This document shows positions 1-5,822 of a stretch of DNA of 9,218 nucleotides, in pieces; position 1 is the stretch's first letter; each line of letters starts with the position of its first letter. The notes under the pieces are model-generated. The model saw nothing but the letters and a program-made list of their open reading frames with translations, was not told the origin of the DNA and searched no databases. Position numbers and translations under genes: made by a program. Source of the DNA: Evtepia sp. (GTDB lineage: Bacteria; Bacillota; Clostridia; Oscillospirales; Oscillospiraceae); the NCBI GenBank assembly GCA_020025735.1, contig JAHHRP010000072.1, forward strand, positions 1 through 9,218, written 5' to 3'.

Positions 1-4
1 CGAT

Positions 5-10
5 CCTCCT
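5..10 (-). promoter_or_regulatory. Shine-Dalgarno of the next gene, which lies outside the window
   Basis: On the minus strand the last bases before the window edge read AGGAGG followed by ATCG. This is a perfect anti-16S match, so a start codon is expected a few bases beyond position 1. The gene itself is not visible. From dcw order after ftsQ/divIB, ftsZ or ftsA is the likely candidate, but that is inference only. Confidence 0.7.
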
Positions 11-55
11 CAGTGTATTTATCTGAAAGAATGAGATATGTTTAGGTTTTTCTTT

Positions 56-84
56 ATTGTATCGCCCTTTCCGCAGTAGGTCAA
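56..84 (-). promoter_or_regulatory. Sigma-A type promoter downstream of ftsQ
   Basis: The minus strand shows a -35 box TTGACC (positions 84-79), a 17-base spacer, and a -10 box TACAAT (61-56). Each hexamer matches the consensus (TTGACA, TATAAT) at five of six positions and the spacing is optimal. Transcription would start near position 49, giving a leader of about 50 bases before the Shine-Dalgarno at 10-5. It lies in the non-coding stretch after ftsQ, so it probably gives the next division gene its own transcript in addition to read-through from the cluster. Base matching supports it; activity is inferred. Confidence 0.7.
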
Positions 85-131
85 TAGAAAACTTCGAATT
101 CTTCCCGATCTTTTTGAAAAAAATCTTCCAT
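81..131 (-). CDS. Possible 16-residue micro-ORF after ftsQ
   Basis: After the ftsQ stop the minus strand carries AGGAG about five bases before an ATG at 131. The frame encodes MEDFFQKDREEFEVFY and ends at TGA (83-81). The peptide is acidic and aromatic and resembles no family I recognise. The stop codon overlaps the -35 box of the promoter at 56-84. A frame this short can arise by chance; only the well-spaced ribosome-binding site makes it worth recording. It could be a real small protein, a translated leader, or the shortened end of a former gene. Confidence 0.2.
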   Translation of the reverse strand: MEDFFQKDREEFEVFY

Positions 132-154
132 TTCTACTCCTGACAGGAATGGGA

Positions 155-913
155 TCACCCTTCCTTGGACCAGATAATATTATCTGTCCCCTTCATGTTG
201 ATGATTCCACGACCACCTTCCCCTGCTACGGCGATAATCTGCTTGAGGGCTTTCAATTTCCGGTTAAAATCCACGTTGTTGAGGATTTTAACTGTTAGCC
301 GCCCCTCATAGACCATCACAATTTCCGTGTTGGAAGAGACATCAATCGACGTCACACCCTCCATCAGATCACAGGATTGGAGCGCCTTGGTAAAGGCCAC
401 CAGTCCTTCTAGCTTCTTTTGGTTCCCCGGTGAGGTTTGGGCAGGGGTACCTTGTAAGGGTTCCAACAACTCCAGCCCCTTCACAGGCGGATATTTTTTT
501 GCCAGTTCTTCATCCGCAGACTCCAGCAGTTTTCCCTTTGCGTCAATGACCCAAGCCGAAGCCGCCCCAGTGAGCACCGCTACCGGCTGGCATTCAGTGA
601 TTTTCAGGTTCACCGTAGTGGGAAAACGCTTTTGCACCTGCACATTATCTACATAAGGCAGCGCATTTATGATATCCTGGGCAATGCGTTCTGAGGGCGT
701 GAGGATCATGTTGGTTCCCATCTCCACCGCCGCCACAGAGAGAATTTCCTCTGAGGCATAACGCTGGTTGCCCTCTACCGTTACCGACTCAACCCGGAAG
801 AACACGGTACAGGCAGCCACCATAGAGGCAATAATGAGGACGGTTGCCAGAATAGTATATAAGCCCCCGCGCCGCCGTTTTCGATAGTTGCTTTCCTTTT
901 CTTTCTTTGCCAT
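155..913 (-). CDS. ftsQ: Cell division protein FtsQ/DivIB
   Basis: A 252-residue single-pass membrane protein of the divisome, which in the known family bridges FtsL/FtsB (DivIC) and the septal synthase. The N-terminus is a short, strongly basic cytoplasmic tail (residues 1-16, rich in Lys and Arg), followed by one hydrophobic segment at about 18-39. An extracellular POTRA domain follows at about 41-109, starting with the VESVTVEGN strand and ending near ITECQP. The beta domain fills roughly 110-250. Length and layout fit the family (about 220-280 residues). The ATG at 913 has AAGGGA seven bases upstream, which supports this start. It lies 33 bases downstream of the murA stop, as expected for the end of this part of a dcw cluster. 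The family is recognised by architecture and position rather than catalytic motifs, since it has none. Confidence 0.9.
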   Translation of the reverse strand: MAKKEKESNYRKRRRGGLYTILATVLIIASMVAACTVFFRVESVTVEGNQRYASEEILSVAAVEMGTNMILTPSERIAQDIINALPYVDNVQVQKRFPTTVNLKITECQPVAVLTGAASAWVIDAKGKLLESADEELAKKYPPVKGLELLEPLQGTPAQTSPGNQKKLEGLVAFTKALQSCDLMEGVTSIDVSSNTEIVMVYEGRLTVKILNNVDFNRKLKALKQIIAVAGEGGRGIINMKGTDNIIWSKEG

Positions 914-946
914 ATCCGTTTCCCTTCAGACGCTGCCCCTGTCTCC

Positions 947-2206
947 CTAGTCATTTTCTCGCTTTCGGCTGATTTGCCCGCCCAACGCGCTCAGATCTCG
1001 GTCCAGGCATTCATAGCCGCGTTCTATATGTGTTAGACCAAAAATGCGGCTCTCACCCCGCGCACCCAAGGCAGCCACCGCCAAAGCCGCGCCGCCTCGT
1101 AAATCCACTGCTTCTACACAGGCTCCTTGTAGCGGCTGGCCCACAATGGATGCCGTGTCTCCCCGTACTTGGATACACGCCCCCATGCGAGCCAACCCCT
1201 GTATATACCGAAAGCGATGGTCAAAAATGGTTTCCGTCACCCGGCTTTTTCCCTCTCCCCCAGCCAGTGCTGCCACCAAAAGAGGCTGCGCATCCGTAGG
1301 AAACGCTGGATAAGGGCCTGTGCATATACTGCCGATCCCTGTCAATGGGCCTTTCCGCCGAATCCAAAGTCCATCAGCCTGACTGGCAATCTCGCACCCA
1401 GCAGCAGTCAGGGCAGTCAGCACCGGGGTCAGGTGAGATCCTTCTGCCCCATGCAGTTCCCCTTCTCCGCTGGCCGCAGCTACCGCACACAGATAAGTGG
1501 CCGCCACAATACGGTCTGCCATGACAGTATACTCTCCCGGATGAAGAGGATAACCTCCCTCTACTGTGATCTGATCCGTTCCCGCCCCAGAGATTCTAGC
1601 GCCCATCCGGCGCAAAAAACCTTGCAGGTCTACGATCTCCGGCTCACGGGCAGGATTATCAATCACCGTAATACCCTCTGCACTGCAAGCAGCCAGCATG
1701 GCGTTCTCCGTAGCCCCTACGCTGGGGATCGGCAAGGCCAGCCGACGTCCTCGCAGATGGGTCCCCTCCAGATAAAGCTGTCCGTTCCAGGTGCGCACCT
1801 GGGCACCCAACGCCTGAAAGGCACGTATATGCAAATCAATTGGCCGTGCGCCTAAGGCACAGCCGCCTGGCCAGCAGGCCACTGCCGATCCTTCGCGGGC
1901 CAGCAGCGCTCCCAAAAAGAGAACGGAGGCCCGCATTCGCTCCATGAGCTTATTGGGAATGGTGTATCCCCGACGACAGGTGGTATTTACCACCACTGTG
2001 TTCCCTTCCCGTTTCACCCGGCAGCCCAGGCAGGATAGGATTTCTAAGGCCGCAGCGCAGTCGGTAAGAGACGGGCAATTATGTATGATGCTCTCCCCGT
2101 CGGCCAGCAGCGTTGCCGCCAGAATAGGCAAGGCACTATTCTTGGCCCCATGAATGGTCACACGCCCTTCCAGAGGATGTGCCCCATCCACCGCAAAATA
2201 CTCCAT
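947..2206 (-). CDS. murA: UDP-N-acetylglucosamine 1-carboxyvinyltransferase (MurA)
   Basis: Cytoplasmic enzyme that transfers enolpyruvate from PEP to UDP-GlcNAc, the first committed step of peptidoglycan synthesis. The length, 419 residues, is normal for the family. Seen motifs, numbered from the second ATG: GAKNSALPILAA with Lys22/Asn23; PGGCALGARPIDLHI with the catalytic-loop Cys116; SVGATENA near 162-169; FPTDAQ with the conserved Asp305; and DLRGGAAL with Arg370. A cysteine in the loop is the form that fosfomycin alkylates in characterised enzymes. Two ATGs sit in tandem (2209 and 2206). The upstream AGAGG is only two bases from the first but five from the second, and starting at 2206 gives MEYFAVDG, which lines up with the usual MDKFxVxG beginning. 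The gene lies between murG and ftsQ. Firmicutes often carry a second MurA paralogue, which cannot be judged here. Confidence 0.95.
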   Translation of the reverse strand: MEYFAVDGAHPLEGRVTIHGAKNSALPILAATLLADGESIIHNCPSLTDCAAALEILSCLGCRVKREGNTVVVNTTCRRGYTIPNKLMERMRASVLFLGALLAREGSAVACWPGGCALGARPIDLHIRAFQALGAQVRTWNGQLYLEGTHLRGRRLALPIPSVGATENAMLAACSAEGITVIDNPAREPEIVDLQGFLRRMGARISGAGTDQITVEGGYPLHPGEYTVMADRIVAATYLCAVAAASGEGELHGAEGSHLTPVLTALTAAGCEIASQADGLWIRRKGPLTGIGSICTGPYPAFPTDAQPLLVAALAGGEGKSRVTETIFDHRFRYIQGLARMGACIQVRGDTASIVGQPLQGACVEAVDLRGGAALAVAALGARGESRIFGLTHIERGYECLDRDLSALGGQISRKREND

Positions 2207-2211
2207 CATAT

Positions 2212-2216
2212 CCTCT
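2212..2216 (-). promoter_or_regulatory. Shine-Dalgarno deciding the murA start
   Basis: AGAGG on the minus strand lies two bases before the ATG at 2209 and five bases before the ATG at 2206. The spacing favours the second ATG. The change is one residue only. Confidence 0.5.
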
Positions 2217-2240
2217 CCCCCGATCCTGGTCTATGTTATC

Positions 2241-2259
2241 TCAGCACAGTCTATGCTGA
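2241..2259 (-). other. Hairpin in the murG-murA gap
   Basis: The 73-base gap between murG and murA contains TCAGCA and its exact reverse complement TGCTGA separated by seven bases. One more G-U and one A-U pair can extend the stem to about eight pairs around a GAC loop. No T-run follows on either strand, so it does not look like a rho-independent terminator. It may be an RNA processing or stability element, a protein site, or chance. Confidence 0.4.
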
Positions 2260-2282
2260 CACGCGGGGAAAGGTGCGGCAGA

Positions 2283-3395
2283 TCAGTGTTTCACCAGATC
2301 CACCAACGTCTCATAGATCTTTTCTGCCGCCTGGGGAACACCCACAGAGGCCATTGCCTGGGCCATTTTCTGGCGGCGTTGAGGCTGTCCCAGCAATTCT
2401 TTGGTTGTCTTATATAATGTTTCGCCACTGCACACTGGCTCCAGCAGAACAACAGCACCTCCCTGACGCGCCAACACGTTGGCATTTTTCTCCTGATGAT
2501 GATTGGTCACATTAGGAGAGGGTACAATGACAGCAGGCTTCCCGATGGCCGTCAACTCCGACAGGGTAGACGCCCCTCCTCGGCACAACACTAAGTCGGC
2601 AGCTACCATCACCGTAGGCATATCATAGATATATTCCCGCAGCTGAATCTCTGGAGGAAGCGTCACATTCCGCAGTGCGTTCTCCATCGCCTGGAAATTC
2701 CGCCCTGCTCCGTGGATATGGTGGAAAGGCGCACCTTCCCGGGCTGCCAGCCGGAGAAATTCCGTCATATATCCATTCATCACTTCGGCTCCCAGACTGC
2801 CCCAATAGGACAGCACCAGCGGCCGATCATCTGTGATCCCCAGGCTTTCCCGTGCCTGTTGGCGTGTTGTCTCAAAAAAGGCACCTCGAATGGGGGTGCC
2901 GGTAACCACCACCCGTTCTGGATGACTGTAATGCTGCCGGGATTCCTCATAACCTACCATCACCCGATCGGCCACCTTAGCCAGACGCTGCGTCGTCAGG
3001 CCAGGAACCGCATTGGATTCATGCACTGCCGTGGGAATCTTTCGCCGAGCCGCCTCCTTAACCACAGGGTAAGAAGCATAGCCACCCGTACCCACCACCA
3101 GGTCAGGCTGGAAGCCATCCAAAATCCGCTGGGCTTCTTTTTGCGACACCGACAGATTCCGTAGTGTACGCAAGTTGTGCTGGATCGAAGAAGGAGTAAA
3201 GCTACGCCAGAACGAGCTGATGGTCACCGTTTCTAGGGAAAACCCTTCCCGAGGAACCAGCCGTTCCTCCATCCCACCCTTTGCACCCACAAAGAGAACC
3301 TGGCAATCCTCCACACGCTCTTGAAACATCCTAGCCAAGGCCAGGGCAGGATTGATATGTCCGGCTGTGCCACCACAGGTGAATAAGATCTTCAT
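2283..3395 (-). CDS. murG: UDP-GlcNAc:undecaprenyl-PP-MurNAc-pentapeptide GlcNAc transferase (MurG)
   Basis: Peripheral membrane GT-B glycosyltransferase that adds GlcNAc to lipid I, making lipid II on the inner face of the membrane. The 370-residue product begins MKILFTCGGTAGHINPAL. The glycine-rich loop GGTAGH (8-13) is the family GGTGGH motif with Ala in place of the third Gly. Further family motifs are HESNAVPG (125-132), WGSLGAE (near 198-204), the donor-binding RGGASTLSEL (272-281), and HHQEKNA (299-305). The frame is open back to a GTG at 3407. That GTG has no ribosome-binding site and lies inside the GAGGGAG that serves the ATG at 3395, so the ATG is preferred. The gene follows ftsW after 37 bases and precedes murA after 73. 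Confidence 0.95.
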   Translation of the reverse strand: MKILFTCGGTAGHINPALALARMFQERVEDCQVLFVGAKGGMEERLVPREGFSLETVTISSFWRSFTPSSIQHNLRTLRNLSVSQKEAQRILDGFQPDLVVGTGGYASYPVVKEAARRKIPTAVHESNAVPGLTTQRLAKVADRVMVGYEESRQHYSHPERVVVTGTPIRGAFFETTRQQARESLGITDDRPLVLSYWGSLGAEVMNGYMTEFLRLAAREGAPFHHIHGAGRNFQAMENALRNVTLPPEIQLREYIYDMPTVMVAADLVLCRGGASTLSELTAIGKPAVIVPSPNVTNHHQEKNANVLARQGGAVVLLEPVCSGETLYKTTKELLGQPQRRQKMAQAMASVGVPQAAEKIYETLVDLVKH

Positions 3396-3398
3396 GCA

Positions 3399-3405
3399 CT
3401 CCCTC
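3399..3405 (-). promoter_or_regulatory. Shine-Dalgarno deciding the murG start
   Basis: GAGGGAG on the minus strand lies three bases before the ATG at 3395. It overlaps the upstream in-frame GTG (3407-3405), so that GTG cannot use it. This supports the shorter MurG beginning MKILFT. Confidence 0.65.
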
Positions 3406-3432
3406 ACTTTCCGGGCACACGGCCCTGTCCCA

Positions 3433-4659
3433 CTATGATGCAGGCGTTTCTCGGCTAATACTTAGGATCAAGCCCATTTCTGCCAGCTGAATGACCAACG
3501 CCGAGCCGCCTGAACTAAAGAATGGCAGAGAAATCCCTGTAACCGGGAAGAGGTTGGTCACCACTGCCACATTAGCAAACACCTGGAAGGCAAATAGGGT
3601 CGTAACACCCACGACAACCAGAGAGCCAAACTTATCTCTGGCGTGAAGGGCCAGCCAGTATCCCCGGATGATAAGCAAGGCAAACAAGGCCAAAATCAGA
3701 CAGGCTCCAATGAGGCCAAGTTCTTCACACACGATGGCAAAGATAAAGTCGTTCTGGGCCTCAGGCAGATAAAGGAACTTTTGTTTCCCGTTGCCCAAGC
3801 CCAATCCGGTGACCCCTCCAGAACCAATGGCCATCAGAGACTGAATCGCCTGCATACCTTTATCCAAAGGATCGCTCCATGGGTCCCGCCACATTGTGAT
3901 ACGAGAGGTCATATAACCCGTTCCCATGATGATGTACAGCAACGTAGCACCCACAGTAACACCACCAGCAACAAACCAGCCCACAGCGATCCCACCGGCA
4001 AACAATATTGCCGCTGCGATGATCACCATCTGGATGGTAGCGGACATGTGCTGCTGAAGCGCCAGAATGCCCACCATAAGCAACAATACGAGCAGATATG
4101 GGATCAGTTCAAAAAAGCCAATCCGTTCCAGCCAGTTTCCAAAACGGCCAATAGCAGTGTTTCGTCGGAAGCTCAAGGGTTTCCGCTGATCACGTGTGGA
4201 CAGGTGTGCAGCAAAATAAAGGATTAGCCCCATTTTCCCCAGCTCAGAGGGCTGCCACTGGATGGGGAATTTCAGCCAGCGAACTGCACCGTTGGCCTCT
4301 ACCCCCAGTCCTGGGATCTTAACTGCCAGCATCAGCAGGCACGCCACGATTAAAATAGTGACCGCTAGACCGCGCAAGCCCTGATAATTCAGCCGAGAAA
4401 CTAGGTACATAACACCAAAGCCCAACACAGCATAGATCAGCTGCCGCTTGAAGTAGTAAAAAGGGTCTCCACCAGTGGTCCCCTTTAGGTCATAATAGGC
4501 CGAAGGATAGGACGCAGATAGGAGCATGACCAGACCAATGACCACCAACAGGACGGTCAACAGTAAAAACGGGACATCCATCTGCCCTCGGAGCCGTTGC
4601 ACACGGGTTTGTTTCGGCGGCTCCTGCTTTTCTTTGGTTTTGAAAAATGGTTTTGCCAC
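3433..4659 (-). CDS. ftsW: SEDS peptidoglycan glycosyltransferase FtsW/SpoVE
   Basis: Multi-pass membrane protein of the SEDS family, which polymerises lipid II into glycan with a partner class B PBP; the partner is probably the PBP encoded at 7386-9218. Seen, numbered from the GTG at 4659 (408 residues): a short basic cytoplasmic N-terminus, many hydrophobic helices from about residue 29 onward, GAVRWL followed by QPSE near 125-138, WRDPWSDP near 257-263, the AIGSGGVTGLGLGNGKQK loop (277-294), LPEAQNDFIFAI with Asp304 at the position of the catalytic Asp (E. coli FtsW Asp297), and LPFFSSGGSAL near 378-388. The longest frame reaches a TTG at 4689 without a ribosome-binding site; the GTG has GGGAGGG eight bases upstream. 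In Bacillus the gene at this place is spoVE, so a sporulation role cannot be excluded. Confidence 0.93.
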   Translation of the reverse strand: MAKPFFKTKEKQEPPKQTRVQRLRGQMDVPFLLLTVLLVVIGLVMLLSASYPSAYYDLKGTTGGDPFYYFKRQLIYAVLGFGVMYLVSRLNYQGLRGLAVTILIVACLLMLAVKIPGLGVEANGAVRWLKFPIQWQPSELGKMGLILYFAAHLSTRDQRKPLSFRRNTAIGRFGNWLERIGFFELIPYLLVLLLMVGILALQQHMSATIQMVIIAAAILFAGGIAVGWFVAGGVTVGATLLYIIMGTGYMTSRITMWRDPWSDPLDKGMQAIQSLMAIGSGGVTGLGLGNGKQKFLYLPEAQNDFIFAIVCEELGLIGACLILALFALLIIRGYWLALHARDKFGSLVVVGVTTLFAFQVFANVAVVTNLFPVTGISLPFFSSGGSALVIQLAEMGLILSISRETPAS

Positions 4660-4667
4660 GAAAGGTT

Positions 4668-4674
4668 CCCTCCC
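4668..4674 (-). promoter_or_regulatory. Shine-Dalgarno deciding the ftsW start
   Basis: GGGAGGG on the minus strand lies eight bases before the GTG at 4659. The TTG at 4689, which gives the longest frame, has nothing comparable upstream and is only three bases from the mraY stop. The shorter product begins MAKPFFKTKEK. Confidence 0.65.
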
Positions 4675-4692
4675 GAACGAGGCCCACAAGGC

Positions 4693-5718
4693 TCACAGAG
4701 CGGGGAACCGCCCTATCGCCCCAAAATAGGCCAGGATACAGAACACCAGCGAAATGCCAGCAAACACGAATACCACCTTTTTCTCACTCCAACCTCCCAT
4801 TTCCAGGTGGTGGTGAAGCGGAGCCATGCGGAAGATTCGTTTGCCATGGGTCGCTTTAAAGTAAGTCACCTGGATAATATCGGACATCGTCTCTATGATG
4901 TAAATGATACCCACCAAAATCAAAATAAGAGGCAGATCCAAAGCAAAAGCCATACCACACACGGCTCCGCCCAAAAACAGGGACCCGGTATCTCCCATGA
5001 ACACCTTGGCAGGGTAAAAATTATACACCAAAAAGCCAACGATCCCGCCAAACAGTGCCGCAGCAAAAATGGTCATCGCAGCACTTCCCGGACGGTCCCA
5101 GCAGACAGCAGCATAGCCAAAGGCAGCAACGAAAAATGCACACACAGGCAGCGTCACTGTACCGGCCAGCCCGTCCACTCCATCCGTGATGTTCACAGCA
5201 TTTACTGTGCCAGTAATCACCAGCGCAGCAAAAATCATGTACACCACCCATGGCAGCTTCCACTCCACGCCGAAGAAAGGAACATAGAGGTTTGGGGAAA
5301 GAATCCCTGCTGTACGAAGCACCGCGATAAACAAAATTGCCGCTGCCAGCTGCAATAAGAACTTCTGACTGGCACTCAAACCTGTGTTCTCCTTCTTGCG
5401 GATCTTGGCATAATCATCCAGAAAACCGATCAGCCCAAAGACCAGGGCAAATAGGAGGACAAAGAGGCTCGTTAGATCCCCTGCCACAATCGCTGGGCCG
5501 TTGAGCAGCAAAACCACCACGGTGAGTGCCGCAATGAACATCAGGCCCCCCATCGTAGGGGTCCCCTGCTTGGACATATGCCATGTGGGGCCGTCCTCCT
5601 TGATGGACTGCCCTGCTTTCAGCCGACGCAGGGCAGGCACCAACCACTTCCCCAGAATGACACTGACAGCAAAGCCCAGCAGAAGCCCCGCCAATGTTTT
5701 AAGCAGAATGGACTCCAT
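4693..5718 (-). CDS. mraY: Phospho-N-acetylmuramoyl-pentapeptide transferase (MraY)
   Basis: Integral membrane enzyme that moves phospho-MurNAc-pentapeptide from UDP onto undecaprenyl phosphate, forming lipid I. The 341 residues are mostly hydrophobic, consistent with the ten-helix family fold. Key motifs: GPTWHMSKQGTPTMGG (43-58), the Asp pair in FLDDYAK (101-102), NAVNITDGVDGLA (173-185), FMGDTGS with Asp243 (240-246), and the cytoplasmic-loop histidines PLHHHLEMGGW (300-310). All catalytic positions expected in MraY are present. The ATG at 5718 has GGAGG eight bases upstream. The gene follows murE after a 104-base gap and precedes ftsW directly; murF and murD, the usual neighbours on either side, are absent. 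A possible promoter and hairpin lie in its upstream gap. Confidence 0.97.
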   Translation of the reverse strand: MESILLKTLAGLLLGFAVSVILGKWLVPALRRLKAGQSIKEDGPTWHMSKQGTPTMGGLMFIAALTVVVLLLNGPAIVAGDLTSLFVLLFALVFGLIGFLDDYAKIRKKENTGLSASQKFLLQLAAAILFIAVLRTAGILSPNLYVPFFGVEWKLPWVVYMIFAALVITGTVNAVNITDGVDGLAGTVTLPVCAFFVAAFGYAAVCWDRPGSAAMTIFAAALFGGIVGFLVYNFYPAKVFMGDTGSLFLGGAVCGMAFALDLPLILILVGIIYIIETMSDIIQVTYFKATHGKRIFRMAPLHHHLEMGGWSEKKVVFVFAGISLVFCILAYFGAIGRFPAL

Positions 5719-5771
5719 TCCTCACACCTCCGAAATTTTCTACTTCCGTTCTCTCTACTCTCAGGCAGCTC

Positions 5772-5791
5772 AATCCTCTCCAAAGAGGACC
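5772..5791 (-). other. Hairpin in the mraY leader
   Basis: The minus strand reads TCCTCT, loop TTGG, AGAGGA: a perfect six-pair stem with a four-base loop, extendable by two G-U pairs. No T-run follows, so it is not a typical terminator. It lies between the possible -10 box (5810-5815) and the mraY ribosome-binding site, so it would be in the 5' leader of a transcript starting there. Confidence 0.45.
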
Positions 5792-5809
5792 ATAGCACAC
5801 CGAACGTGT

Positions 5810-5815
5810 ATTATA
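5810..5815 (-). promoter_or_regulatory. Possible -10 box upstream of mraY
   Basis: A perfect TATAAT occurs on the minus strand just after the murE stop, in the 104-base murE-mraY gap. The -35 region at 17-base spacing would be TTCCTT, which matches the consensus poorly, and the bases before the box (CGG) are only a partial extended -10. A start near 5803 would give a leader of about 85 bases. It could be a weak internal promoter for mraY and the genes after it, or an A/T-rich chance match. Confidence 0.35.
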
Positions 5816-5822
5816 CCGTATT

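Noticed and set aside
101..125. A/T-rich inverted repeat after ftsQ as a terminator
   Set aside because: The stem is almost only A-T pairs, has no GC-rich part and no proper T-run after it; the nearby promoter explains the A/T-rich composition better.
1169..1855. Long plus-strand open frame opposite murA
   Set aside because: It lies entirely within murA on the opposite strand, has no family resemblance or credible ribosome-binding site, and its composition is that of an antisense shadow.
2210..2282. Promoter for murA in the murG-murA gap
   Set aside because: No pair of hexamers with acceptable spacing was found; the best -10-like string (GATAAC) has no matching -35.
3413..3425. GGGC/GCCC inverted repeat in the ftsW-murG gap
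   Set aside because: Four pairs with a five-base loop is too little to separate from chance, and no T-run follows.
4597..5358. Plus-strand open frame of about 250 codons opposite mraY and ftsW
   Set aside because: It covers strongly conserved mraY motifs on the other strand and encodes a His/Ser/Lys-rich, low-complexity sequence typical of antisense reading.
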